The notes: a model not told the origin generated them from the sequence alone. DNA of 36,108 nucleotides from Plantago elongata (GCA_036897095.1 JAYMSP010001107.1:1-36108); one strand, 5' to 3'. Shown: positions 9,335-19,978, counted from the first letter of the stretch. Translations and numbers: made by a program.

Positions 9335-10580
9335 GCTCAACTTGAAGCACTGGTGATCAATGTGGAAGCACCACTTGATCTACTGAAGATTTTCCAGACA
9401 ATCACCCTGAAGAATCTCCTCAAGTGTTTCCAACTATGGAAAAATCTCAAAAAGGTTGAACTTCCATAAATTGCCAAGATGATAGATCATAAAGAAAGAC
9501 GGGCATAAGCCTTTGATCTGGAAAATTATGTCCATGCTATGTCCCTTCAGAGGAGTACTCACACTACACTCTGATGCATGATGACTTCACTTATGAAGTA
9601 GGAAAGAAGCTTATAACGGCTTTCAAAGCTGGTGATGAAGAAACCAGAAAGAAGATGACGCTTGAACCTAGTTTGCCCAAGACCTACAGAGTTTATCCCT
9701 CTGAACAAGTGGAAGTAAATGGTCAGAAGATCACTCTTTTAGTTGTGATCAACCTGGTATCAGATGAAGATGAAGAGATAGATGAAAATGGTTTTTATCC
9801 TCCATATGACCATCACGAGGATGGTGATGATGAAATATCTGATGATGATGATGATGATAGTCCAACACCAGGGACTGGTGGATTAGCACAAGGCAGTGCA
9901 GGAACAAGAGTTCAACCTGCTCCAGACTCTACTTAGACAGACCCACCAGCATCACCAAAATCACCACCACCTTCTACAACCCAACAAGCTCCACAAGAAC
10001 AAAATGAACAGGCTACCTTACAAGAAGAAGAAATTTCAGCTGTTGAATTCAGAGTTGCGAAACTCCAAAAATTGTTGGAAGATGAGACCAAACTCAATCA
10101 AGATTATCAGTCTCTGATTAAAGAAAAACAAGCCCGATTATTGAAGATCGAGGCCATGAATGCTAAGGAAAGGGAACTCCTTGCAGAAATGATACAATTC
10201 AAGAAAGACATCGATGCCACGGCTGCAAAGCTGGACGCTTTGGTGACAAATGATAGAAAGCATGATGCTAAGGCTGCATCAGAAAGGCTTATGGCACCAT
10301 CATCTACGAAAGGCAGCGTCAAGGGAAAAAGGAAAAATGGTTGTTGGCCTAGACTTAATCGACCATGATGATCATTTATATGTGAATAGTGATGAAGATG
10401 AGACATTGGATGCGTTGGCTCTAGAAGATGATGCAATTCTTATTTCACATTACAAGCGAGAGTTTCTTGCTCCACATATCTTCTCATGTCCGGCCATGAC
10501 TACCCGCGACATCAAATGTTTTGGTAGGAGTGTTGTGTTTGCTCAACTACGATCTTAATTATTAGAGCAAGATGCCCATG
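9335..10580 (+). pseudogene. Element B ORF3, middle part with acidic run and coiled coil
   Basis: From 9335 the last exon begins gctcaacttgaag and carries the LKNLLKCFQLW helix and FDLENYVHA block, with stops and one frameshift. It is then open from 9574: the landmark YPSEQVEVNGQKIT, VINLVSDEDEEIDENG, a pure Asp run at about 9841-9858, a Pro/Gln-rich linker with one TAG (9934-9936), and from about 10040 a Lys/Glu/Leu coiled-coil-like segment to 10368. Another frame continues with SHYKREFLAPHIFS (about 10443-10490) to a TAA near 10558. It parallels A 1951-3200. The function is unknown. The 23 bases before G at 10581 are the last of B on this side. Confidence 0.6.
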
Positions 10581-11327
10581 TGAAAGTACAAGTTGCACTT
10601 GATAATAATCTTGTCTTTCTTCACAAGTTCAACGTTTTTAGTATTAATGGTGTGCTACATGTGTGTCAACATTGCAGATAACATTGACTTGCTGAAAACT
10701 TGGAGTCGAAGAAATCAAGAAGATTAGTTCACTACCGACTCAAGAAAGAATTATGAACGAATATTTCAAGAAGAATACAAGAAGGAAATAATCATTAAAG
10801 TATAAAAGATTAAGGAAATTTCCTTCTAAACAAATATTGCAGAAAACAAGAACAAGGAAGTTACTTTTGAAGAAATCCTTATACACTTCGAATTGGAAGA
10901 TATCGAACACTATATATACCAAAGGAATTTGACAGCAACTCTTTAGACCTTTCATTGATAATCTCTAGAGATCTTTATTCATTGATAGGTTCTTGTTCTC
11001 TTCTAGTCTTTGAGATTCCATCAAGAAGAATGCTCAACTAGAATAGGACTTTCACTACATTTATTCTAGGACTAGTTTTGGTGTTTTGACAATCGTCTGT
11101 GATTGATTTAAAGCACTGTTTTAATAATTCTATTTTACTATTTTTAGAAATTTTGCCTACGGCACCACAAGTATATATTTTATATATTGGCTTGGTTTAT
11201 ATAAGAAGATTGATTAACCGCTGCAGTTTATTCTTCTAGTGTTGAAGAAAGTGTTAACTCAACATCGTAGTCAACATTGTCTATTGTTCCATCGTTAAGT
11301 ACCAATTCTAGTCAAATTGTTCTAACA
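10581..11327 (+). repeat. 5' LTR of element G (747 bp)
   Basis: Starts TGAAAGTACAAG and ends ctaaca, two bases before a PBS. It aligns with 14348-14921 and, reversed, with 27906-28670. It has a tatatata box at 10911-10918. Relative to the 3' LTR it lacks about 12 nt near 10676. Confidence 0.85.
10911..10918 (+). promoter_or_regulatory. TATA box of the element G 5' LTR
   Basis: tatatata inside the 5' LTR, followed by accaaaggaatt. The same box is at 14689-14696 in the 3' LTR and reversed near 28318-28326 in F. Confidence 0.6.
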
Positions 11328-11329
11328 AG

Positions 11330-11341
11330 TGGTATCAGAGC
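11330..11341 (+). other. Primer-binding site of element G
   Basis: tggtatcagagc, complementary to the 3' end of plant initiator Met-tRNA, two bases after the 5' LTR. It is the start site for minus-strand DNA synthesis. Confidence 0.85.
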
Positions 11342-11384
11342 CAACAACCTAATTTCTGGTGTCTGGATTTGGTACTGCTATAAT

Positions 11385-12050
11385 GGATGCCTACTCAAGT
11401 GTCACAAACCACCTGTGCTCAATGGGTCAAACTACACTTTGTGGCAAATCAAGATGCGGACGTGTATCAAGGCACTTGAAGTCCGTGCTTGGAGATCGGT
11501 TGTGGAAGGCTATGTATGGCCTATTGAAGGACCTGATGAGGATGGTGATATTGTGCGAATTCCTGAAGAAGGATCCAATCCAGGTCAGTATCTATTAAGC
11601 TCATATAATGAAAAACCCTTGAATTATATCTTTGGTCATGTTAATACCCACATGTTTAAATTGTTCAAAACTGCACCACTGCTAAACAAGTTTGGGATTT
11701 ACATCAATTGCATTGTGAAGGTGATGATGGTGTTAAACAAACCAAATTCGCTTGCTTTTGGTCTAAGTTTGAAAATTTATGAATAGTTGATGAAGAAACT
11801 ATTGAGTCTTACTTTAGCAAACTTATGACTATGTCTAATGATATCCAACAGCTTGGTGATGCTATTTCAAATCAACAGTTAATTTCCAAAGCTTTAAGGT
11901 CTCTTTTTGTAAAATTTGAAACTAAAGTTACTATTTTGGAAGACACTCAAAACTTGGCTACTTTGGAATTTCATACTTTAATGAACAATCTAAAGAATTT
12001 TGAGATGAAGGACAATGAAAGAAAAGATAATAAAACCCGCAATATGATTG
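11385..12050 (+). pseudogene. Element G gag (UBN2/copia-type), broken
   Basis: The protein segment PPVLNGSNYTLWQIKM near 11404-11450 is the classic copia gag start (DUF4219-like), followed by WRSVVEGY and, after a frameshift near 11740-11790, the UBN2-type core: a run equivalent to DEETIESYFSKL, then ISKALRSL near 11887-11910 and LKNFEMKD near 11990-12010. Gag forms the particle and binds genomic RNA. No CCHC zinc knuckle is visible; the sequence instead passes into the ORF3 leader at about 12060, so the 3' end of gag was lost in the deletion that removed pol. Stops and frame changes make this copy inactive. Confidence 0.75.
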
Positions 12051-12059
12051 TCCGTTTTT

Positions 12060-12211
12060 ACCCACATCCCCAAAAAAGGTTGTGTTAAAACTTTTATTAC
12101 CTTTCTTCTTCACATTATAGTGTCCTTTCATCTTCCTTCCAAAAACATCACTGTTGTTTCTATCCCGCCCAAACAACTGTCAACATCATCTTTCGTAATC
12201 ATCGAACAACC
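12060..12211 (+). other. ORF3 leader of element G
   Basis: A pyrimidine-rich stretch that matches F (30810 to about 30950, reversed) just upstream of the ORF3 ATG. Both have a T/C-rich run ending in a possible splice acceptor (cattatag at about 12113-12120 in G, ctacag in F) followed by tgtc(c/t)tttcatcttc. The leader joins gag directly in G. Confidence 0.5.
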
Positions 12212-14131
12212 ATGTCGAATCCACCAAAACAGCCTAAAGTGGTTCTCAAAATCTCCAAATCAGTTTATCCTCAACCTATTAGGGCAGAGCCTCCAGAATT
12301 TGTTATTCCAATCGAGGAACTAGGTGCGGCTTCTGAATCAGAAACAAAAACCCCTTTACTTGTTCAATGAAAATCTCCATCTCCAGATCAACCAGAAATT
12401 GTTGAGGTCGACTCTGACACTTCATCATTTCACTCAACAAAAGAAGCAGCTGAAAATCTTGCCAATTTAGGCTCTGATCTTATGGATGACGACACAAGTT
12501 CAATTGGCACTAAAGAATTGGCTCCGGACAATGTTAGTTCCCCTAACAACTCTCCACCACCGGCGTCGAATGAAGAGCATGAAGAAATTTCATCTGAAGA
12601 GGTTAGGGAAACATGAAAGCATGAAGTGAGTCAAGCTGATGAAGCTGAAACTGATGAAGAACACTTGGGAACTCAAACTTAAGAAAGAGAGGAAAATATG
12701 AAAGCAGAAGAAGATGAAGCTGACTCAATCTCTACTGAGGAGAGTATGCCTGATACTGAAGATGACTTTGCTAGTGAGTATGTCTTAGAAGGTAACGACT
12801 CTGGAAGTGACCAAGTTCCTATGGATGTTGACAGTGATGATGAGTCAACATCCCAAGTAGTTTCTGGAAACCCTAATGAGGAGGGCAGTTCTGATAGTGT
12901 AGAAGAATACTAGGGTGAGGAGTCTTCTGAGGACTCTAATGAAGATTCAATGGATGTTGAAGAATCCAATTCTCAGCATGAAGAGGAGATCCCTGCACCA
13001 AATGCTTTTGTTGCTGATATTAACTCAGATTGGGAAGGAGATGCACATGATTTCTTCTTTTATGCTCAGGTAAATGATAATAAATACCTATTTCTAGGAA
13101 ATAGATCAGTTGATATTGAAAGAGTCATTGATGAAGAGTCTCTTAAGGCCTATGATTTGGTTGAATTCATGAAGAGTAGGAATTTCTATTGTGCGGTAAC
13201 CTAATATGAACCGTTTATGCATGATGCAATTAGGGAATTCTATGCTCATTTGTCTCTGAACTTTGATAAAGTTGGAGGAGGAAAATAACACTATATCTAT
13301 ATGAAAGTAGAGTTGTTCATGATAGATGCTAAGGACATCAATGATGTACTACATACCAATAGAGAAGAAGTAGAAACCCCCATTGTTGTAACATATGATG
13401 AGATTTCAAGGGAACTTACTCTAGGGAAATGGCAAGCATGGCCAGCTGTAGGGTCTATGGATTTGAAATACTGCTCATCTTTGGTGTCTGTCTTAGTGAG
13501 GATCTGTCTATATAACTGGCTACCCACATCCAATAACAACAAATTGAGCAAGGAGGCCGGAATGTTGCTGCATAGGATCAAAATGGGATATAATGTGAAT
13601 CTAGGTCAAAGAATTCTTCAACACCTTAAAAATCTCAAGAAAATGAGCTCCAAGGGACATCTAATTCTTCCTGCAACTTTGTTTGCTGTTCTGAAGCTGC
13701 AGAATCTGATCACAATGAATTTGATCTGATCTCAATGAATATGCAACTATAGGAAACTTCTAATAGAATTTTTTTATCTCCCATGGGTAAACCCTGATAT
13801 GCCAACTGATATGGAAGTGCTACAAGAACATGTTGCTGTGGAAATACCTGAAGGACCTGTTATTCCCCCAGAAGTGCCTGAGTCTTCAACTGCGAGAACA
13901 ACTGCAACTCAGACTGATGTTGCCACTCATGATGAGTAAACATTCCACCCCAGTGTTGACTTTCTTGCTACATGAACTTCAATTGACCAAGACAAACTGA
14001 TTATGGATCAAATCAAGATGCTGGAAACTCAAAATGCAAGTCTGCAAGAACAGAGTAACAAGAATATGCAGTTTAAGAGTACCTTGGTGACTTTTCTTTC
14101 CTCACAAAAAGGGGAAGATAAGACCACTTAA
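12212..14131 (+). pseudogene. Element G ORF3: plant-transposon-protein-like domain, broken
   Basis: The ATG at 12212 (MSNPPKQPKV) starts the same protein as the F ORF at 30809. It has several in-frame stops (for example TGA near 12368, TAG near 12911, TAA near 13202) and ends at TAA 14129-14131. Layout: Pro/Ser-rich head, a long Glu/Asp/Ser tract (about 12600-12990), then a globular region from about 13010 with HDFFFYAQVND, IREFYAHLSLNFDKV, GKWQAWPAVGS, WLPTSNNNKLSKEAGMLLHRI and YNVNLGQRILQHL. That last block (LPTS.., then a helix with LL, then N(V/L)G..I) is the signature of the 'putative plant transposon protein' domain. A short coiled coil with MLETQNASLQEQ follows. It occupies the envelope position of Sirevirus-like elements; the molecular function is unknown. 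Confidence 0.75.
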
Positions 14132-14347
14132 TATTTGAACTCTTTAAATTTTATTTGATTCTGAACAATGACCTGTAATATTTTAAATTATGTTTTGTGA
14201 TTGTGTCTTGCATGTTTACGGTGGTTAATGGGGAGCTTATGAATTAAGGGGCAGATATGAACTGTTCTTACTTGAAATGTGTGCCTGTGATTGTTGCTTA
14301 ATTATTTCTATGATTTTATGATGAAAGACTAAGAATAAGGGGGAGAT
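14103..14347 (+). promoter_or_regulatory. Repeated polypurine tracts of element G
   Basis: Three purine tracts precede the 3' LTR: aaaaaggggaagataag at about 14106-14122, aaggggcagat near 14247, and aataagggggagat at 14334-14347, which abuts the LTR. F shows three at matching places. Multiple PPT copies are a known Sirevirus trait. Confidence 0.65.
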
Positions 14348-14921
14348 TGAAAGTACAAGTTGAACTTCATAATAATATTTTCTTTCTTAACAAGTTCAAT
14401 GATTTTAGTTTTAATGTTGTGCTACAAGTGTGTCAACATTGAAGACAACTTCGCAGATAACAGTGACTTGCTAAAAACTTGAAGTCGATGAAATCAAGAA
14501 GATTAGTTCACTGCCGACTCAAGAAAGAATTATGAAAGAACATTTCAAGAAGAATACAAGAAGGAAATATCATTGAAGTATAAAAGATTAAGGAAATTTC
14601 CTTCTAAACAAGTATTGGAGAAAACAAGAACAAGGAAGTTGCCTTTGATGAAATCCTTCTACACTTCGAATTGGAACATATCGAACACTATATATACCGA
14701 AGGAATTCGACGGCAACTCTTTAGACCTTTCACTGATAATCTCTAGAGATCTTTATTCATTGATAGGTTCTTGTTTTCTGCTAGTCTTTGAGATTCCACC
14801 AAGAAGAATTCTCAACTAGAATAGGACTTTCACTACACTTATTTTAGGACTAGTTTTGGTGTTTTGACAATCGTCTGTGATTGATTTAAAGCACCGTTTT
14901 AATAATTCTACTTTATTGTTT
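14348..14921 (+). repeat. 3' LTR of element G, truncated at its 3' end
   Basis: Starts TGAAAGTACAAG directly after a PPT and aligns with 10581-11150, with a tatatata box at 14689-14696. It stops at about 14921 near ctttattgtttg, where the intact LTRs continue for about 170 bp. Element B sequence follows, so one deletion removed both the LTR end and part of B. Confidence 0.8.
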
Positions 14922-15340
14922 GACAACCAGATTCAATGATCCAGATAAGGAGCTGAAGAACTTGTGGTTTATGAACCAAAGTTATTTTTTGAAGACTAGT
15001 ACTTTAGAATATTTACTTGGAGCTTGGACTCTCCTGTTCTTCTAATTTACGTAGTAGTTTTTGTAATTCTGTTGACTGTATTTCTTTGTAATAGTTTTGC
15101 AAAAAGTATCTCTCATTATGTAATTGTTTTATCTGATGATCATACTCTCAGATAGCATTAATAGATGATAACTTGTCAGCAAAGATCACTTCTTGTGATT
15201 TGGTTGATGTTTACTTTCTGCACTTAATTTAACTGATTGAATATCATTTAAAATGATTAAGTGGTGGATTGTTTTCACTTCCATATTTGTAATAGGAATT
15301 TGAAGATAGTCATAGTTGACTGATAAAAAAGGGAGAAATT
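14922..15340 (+). other. Element B 3' tail: ORF3 stop, conserved hairpin and PPT
   Basis: Resumes element B at the ORF3 stop (TGA about 14936, aligned with A 4653-4655 and C 27708-27710). It contains the block cttggagcttggactctcc near 15018 and the hairpin atcac-ttctt-gtgat at 15185-15199, nearly identical to A. It ends in the polypurine tract aaaaaagggagaaatt at 15325-15340. Confidence 0.65.
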
Positions 15341-16789
15341 TGTTAGGAAGTAGTTTTGATCATTCACCATATGAATTATCTTTGTACAGAACGGTGACTA
15401 GTACTCTTAGTTTACTTGAACATTTTAAAAGAGGAAATCACTTAGTATATTAGTCCAGTAAATTTGTATTACGATTATAAGGTCTCTAAATGTAGTTTTA
15501 TATTTTTAGGAAGGCCATGAAGAAGGATACTAGCAATGGATTTTAATCGAAGATTGAAGACTTAAGATTGCACAAGTTTATGAAGACTAAAGTGTTAAGT
15601 CTCCTCAGATAGATTATGATCAGAAAGCATATTTTATAGTGTATATATTGCACAAAACAAGTCTCTGAACATATGACATCATCGAGAACAGGAGCATGCG
15701 ATCTTTCAGAAAGTCTCATGTGTCCATTGAGACTACAGGACAAGAAATAGTACAATGCATTTATTACACCATCTGGAAAGGCGCTCAATGCATAGTCCTA
15801 TCTAAAAATGAGAAAGGGACTTGTGAGTACTCATTTCGAGATATAACGGATTGAATTTTGAGTATGTCTAACAGATACTATTCAAACGACTCTCATATTC
15901 ATCTATAAATATCACCACTTAGAAGCTGAGAAATACATACACGAACTACACTCATATCTACTTACAAGCAAATACTCTCTCAAGCATCTCACTATCATTC
16001 TCCAAGCTTACTGTTGCGACTAAAAAGCTCGAAGAATAACTAGTAGTTCTAAGTGCCCTGAACCTATAAAAAGAGATTGTTATTCGTGAAAGAGTTGAAT
16101 TTTCGGATACCTTTCTGAAGCTCATTCTCCATAACGGATACCAATTACTTGGGTCATTAAAAGAGAAGCTACCATACATTGAATAAGTGTATCAAGTAGT
16201 TATATCTCTTCAAAGATCTCTGAAAATATAACTTAAAAGTTATACGAGAAACTTTCCTGACAATCAACTTATAACCAACATTATCTATGCGTGGAGTACA
16301 GGAAGTACTTGGTTTGGGAAATCAAGGAATAACTCCAAGGTTATCTTGAGTACATGAAGTCCTTGGCTCGAGGAACTAGGGAACAACTCAGGGGGAACAT
16401 TTGGTTGGAAACTATTTGTTTGTAGGGATCTTAGAATATGATTATTGTAAGGAAAACTAAATTACATGTTCTTGTGAATTCCAGGTCTCAGAAAGGCCGA
16501 AGTGGATTAGTTGGAGGATTACGCCATCTCCAGATACCACTATAACTGTTGTGTTATTTTCTTATTCGTATGTATCTTTCAAAGCATAACACTCACACAC
16601 ATTATAACAACAAAGAACAAAACTTGTTTATCTATTGTAAAGTGTTCCGCTCTCTGAATTTAAGTATCAGAAACGCCCTAGTTTATGAGAAATAGTGTTT
16701 ATCGACAAAAGTTTCAAATGACTATTCACTTCCCCCCCCCCCCCCCCCCCCGCCTCTCGTCTTCTCCTTTGCCGTTATCTAGACCAACA
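15341..16789 (+). repeat. LTR L2 (3' LTR of element B, 1449 bp)
   Basis: Starts TGTTAGGAAGTAG and ends gaccaaca. It shares the TATA box (15904-15911), the tgagactacagg block near 15728, the gagtacaggaagtacttgg block near 16293 and a C-tract of 20 (16732-16751) with L1, L3 and L4. The open frame at 16685-16972 merely reads the C-tract as prolines and crosses the LTR border, so it is not a gene. Confidence 0.85.
15904..15911 (+). promoter_or_regulatory. TATA box of LTR L2
   Basis: tataaata at the position shared by L1, L3 and L4. Confidence 0.6.
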
Positions 16790-17313
16790 AACTGTACATC
16801 CCTTCGCCTTTTTATATTTAGCTTCTTCTCCTTGGGTATATGCTCATTTATGGGGGTTGTGCTGGAGGATCCACCTTGGATCGACTTAGTGTTTCCAGAA
16901 GGAGTCTTTGCAACCAGTGGTTTTACGGCTAGAGGTGGTTCAGGAAGGCTTTTCACTCATATTCTTCTTTGAAGAGGGTGATCATCATGATCAATCTCAT
17001 CATCATCATTGTTTAAATTTTGCATGCGAAACTTGCAGATTTCCTGACCAATGAACTCTCATTCTTCCTTCTCTTCATCTTTAGAAGGTTTTCTTTCAGA
17101 TATCACAAGGGACTTTGCTCCCCTGGTTACCTTGCATCCTAGACTTGTTACTCTTGGTTGTTCCGAAACCCTGAGTTTAGAAGTTATAGTCTTCTATGGA
17201 GCTTGACTTATGGAGGGATTATTCTCTCTTCTTTCCTTTGCCTTTTTAAGGCATTGTATTCTCAACTTCCCCCATAGTCATGATTGACAGACTCAAGACT
17301 GCATAAGAGTGTG

Positions 17314-17345
<32 letters not shown>

Positions 17346-17653
17346 AAGAGAGAGAGTCAAAGTTTCTTAGTTAGTTGTTGTGGACTTGTACAAGCTTCTG
17401 TAGTTCTTCTTGGATCTCTTGATTCTTCTTAAGGATTTTTGAATCCTTTTGGTCTAGCTCATAAAGTGGACGAAAGATAGACTCAACTTTCAGAGTAGCA
17501 TAATATGCCTCGTCCAAGGCTTTATTAGCATTGTTGCAATCTTCATCCCTGATCATGCCTAGATTTTTCGGAGAAAGTTTAATGCTTGTAGCTCTGTTAA
17601 GTAGGAGCTCAGCAACAGGCTTAATTTATGGTGGGATGGATGCAAGAACTTTA
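16790..17653 (-). pseudogene. Fragment D: inverted ORF3 piece of the A/B/C family
   Basis: Read on the minus strand, this segment matches element A from about 3190 to 3930. The open part at 17371-17556 reads RDEDCNNANKALDEAYYATL, against RDEDCNNAN in A and RDEDLETTQKAL in C, followed by Lys/Glu helices. Further on come a basic lysine-rich patch, a block equivalent to VTRGAKSLVISERKPSKDEE, an Asp/His-rich run, and a Ser/Thr linker ending near 16800. It is cut on one side by element B (L2 ends at 16789) and on the other by the CACTA element at 17654, so it is the oldest visible layer here. It is not functional. Confidence 0.65.
17312..17356 (+). repeat. (GT)n-(GA)n microsatellite
   Basis: A run of gtgtgtgtgtgtg followed by gagagagagagagaagagagagag inside fragment D. 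Elements A and C lack it at the matching place, so it expanded locally. Confidence 0.85.
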
Positions 17654-17666
17654 CACTACAACAAAA
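17654..17666 (+). repeat. CACTA terminal inverted repeat, left end
   Basis: cactacaacaaaa matches the plant CACTA end consensus (cactacaagaaaa type). Confidence 0.75.
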
Positions 17667-19105
17667 CGTACATATAGATACACTTAATTTGGGGCACTTA
17701 AACATAAGGACCTCTGTATTAAAAATTGGGTGAATTACATATTGATACCACCCCAAATTCTGTACTAGCTATTAGTTATAGATACTTTCTTTCCTACAAT
17801 TTAGTATTTATTTCTCTACTCTTCCATAATTGTCCACATTTTATTATCGTATTTGTTAAGAGAAACAAAGCATCAACAAATTGATTCATATAATCAATTT
17901 AATATAGTAGTATATATATTTTTTCTCCTCTCCTTCATTCAACAAAAACCCAAATACAACCGTTACTTATAACAAACATCACAATTGCTCCTTTTCATAT
18001 TTCCACCAATCACCTTCAATTGATTCTTCAATTATCATCATAATCAGTCATCTTTCTCTCCAATCTTCAATCGAATTTAGGGCCAGTCCTACAAGCAAAC
18101 ATCTTTAATGGGCAAGTGTCTACAACCAAGCATCTTCAATCGATGATGCATGCTCTTTTATTTTTTACTGATGCTTGGTGATTTGAGTAAAATGCTTGAT
18201 TCTTATGAGGATGATGCTTGCTTTAATAACTAACACGCCTTACTAATGTTTAAAAGACTTAGAGATCTTAAATGTTGAACTTTTTTTTTTTATTTTGAGA
18301 AAATCCTAGTTATCAAAATATATGATTTGATTCGATATGCATTTAAGGATGTAATTTCACTAAGAAAGGTAAGATTACATAGAAAAGTTACTAAAATTAA
18401 GAAGATGACTGATTTGTAGAAAAGTTTTAACTATTTTATAGGATTTTTTTTTATGTATGACTAATGTGTTTGAAGTTTTTAGGTGTATGACTAATTTGTA
18501 ATTTTTCCTTAAAAATTTAGTGACACTTAATCAAAATTCATTAATATTAATTCAATTGGGACATTTAACACTAGAATTGTTTTGGAGGAATAACTCCCAC
18601 ATTTTCTTTTATCTTTGGTGGAAGAAAAACCTAAGAGGCGAAATTAGATCTCAGCTCACCAACGATCATCTCACCATCACTTACTTCACCATCTAATCAT
18701 ACCGCCCCCATCATCTCCCTTATCATCGTGTCATGATAATGGAGTCCGATCATAACACATCGTTCCCAACCTCCAATCGACATTGCTGCAAATTTAGGAA
18801 ATCAGTGCTTGGTCAATTGAACAATCTCACCTCCCATCTCCATCGTCCCACACCATCATCGAACTCACTCCAATCACTCCCACCGATCTCGAGTGATAAG
18901 AATCGGCCATAGCTAGCATAGTTGTCAGCCTCTGACACCACCACATCCCAAGCTTGGGTTTCTAATCAGTACGCGATATGTCTCTTCTCTGTCTGCAACT
19001 GATATATGTATATGCTAGTCTAAGGTTTCTTACGTTTTGCTTTCTCAATTTAATTGGCAGGAATTTTCTCCTTTTTTTCATACTATAAGTTCTGAGATCA
19101 ATCAG
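17667..19105 (+). other. CACTA subterminal and 5'-UTR-like region
   Basis: No credible coding region. An AT-rich part runs to about 18600, with ccaagcatc (18126-18134) and gatgcttgg (18170-18178) able to form a stem and related caagcat/atgcttg copies nearby. A C/T-rich stretch follows from about 18620 to 18960, resembling a plant 5' UTR. Confidence 0.4.
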
Positions 19106-19978
19106 GTATGTAAACATCTGTGCTTTCCTTATATCTGAGTTAAATATGCTGCAAATTGGAAAAAGGCTCAGCTAATGTATTGGTTCCTTATATATGAATT
19201 TTCTCCTTTTTTCATCTCGTCATGTGTGCTGGTTGAATGGTTGAGGGGGAAGATTGTTTGGTTCTGTTCATTGTTTGTGGCAGTTCTAGTTTGTTGCAAT
19301 TACGGGTAATTTAGTTTTGGTTTTCTATTTTTTCTTATGTTGTTTTGTCTTAGGAAGCTTTTGCCCTTGTATTGGTTTCAGTTGGTGTAGCCCAGATCTT
19401 TAGTATATACTCTTGGTCCATTTAATGAATTTGGAATACATCTTGTGTCGGATTTGGTCTTTAAATAATACTTCCAACTTCTTCAAAAAAAAATGTATTG
19501 GTTCTATAAGAAAAAAAAAAACTAGATACATGTTTTTCTATGTTGAACTTGTAATTGTAAGTAATATAATTGTAATAAGTTGTCTAGTCTCGTGTCTTCT
19601 CCCTTAATTGGTTTAGGAATCTAAGGATTGTAGAAAAATAAAAGCAATCAAACCCTCTATGGACCTCAAGAAATAAACATGAAACTGAGACCTGAATTCT
19701 AGGAACATTGCTAGGTTAATAAAAAGAGAAATTGCAAGTACATCGTAACCTAACTGCAATTCATAATAAAACTTGCTATGTTGTTTGACTTGCATTGTGT
19801 TTCATCCTCGAAGATTGTGGCATGGTTGTAATGTTATCACTGTTATTTTGTTTGAGGGCCTTAAAATACATAACAACTCTCATTTTATTTTTTTGTAATA
19901 TAAACATATATTTACTAAATTACATGTTATGTTTGAAAGTTAAGAATACAATATTTGATACTATTTTATTCATTCTAG
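19106..19978 (+). other. Predicted 5'-UTR intron of the CACTA transposase gene
   Basis: Donor cag|gtatgt at 19105/19106 and acceptor ttcattctag at 19978/19979, 10 bases before the transposase ATG. The 873-nt segment is T-rich with no credible coding content; short open frames at 19413-19607 and 19795-19989 are chance. Splicing is predicted, not shown. Confidence 0.45.

Larger units (their letters stand above)
10581..14921 (+). mobile_element. Element G: pol-less copia (Sirevirus-like) retroelement nested in B
   Basis: G has its own LTR type (TGAAAGTACAAG start), unlike L1-L4 but matching the minus-strand LTR at 27906-28670. It has a 5' LTR, an initiator-Met-tRNA PBS, a decayed gag, an ORF3 with a plant-transposon-protein-like domain, several polypurine tracts, and a 3' LTR missing its last ~170 bp. 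No protease, integrase, RT or RNase H is present: the gag sequence runs directly into the leader of ORF3, whereas F has at least part of pol before that same leader. G is therefore a deletion derivative that would depend on an F-like partner. No target-site duplication can be scored because the 3' junction is deleted. Confidence 0.8.
6994..16789 (+). mobile_element. LTR retroelement B, lacking its 5' LTR and split by element G
   Basis: B belongs to the same family as A and C. Its ORF3 is recognisable from about 7048 to 10557, then element G interrupts (10581-14921), and the last part of the internal region resumes at about 14922 and runs to LTR L2 (15341-16789). No 5' LTR, PBS or gag is found: the internal sequence follows directly on a gypsy LTR fragment, so a deletion joined them. 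Compared with A, the stretch equivalent to about 3180-4635 is also missing at the G boundary, probably lost with the end of the G 3' LTR. Confidence 0.75.

Noticed and set aside
11359..11598. Alternative plus-strand frame in element G gag
   Set aside because: The overlapping frame carries the recognisable copia gag motif.
16685..16972. Proline-rich open frame
   Set aside because: It translates the LTR C-tract and then runs into the inverted fragment D; it crosses an element border.
18600..18970. Possible captured host-gene exon in the CACTA region
   Set aside because: No open frame or recognised protein; C/T-rich composition fits a 5' UTR, so I left it as such.
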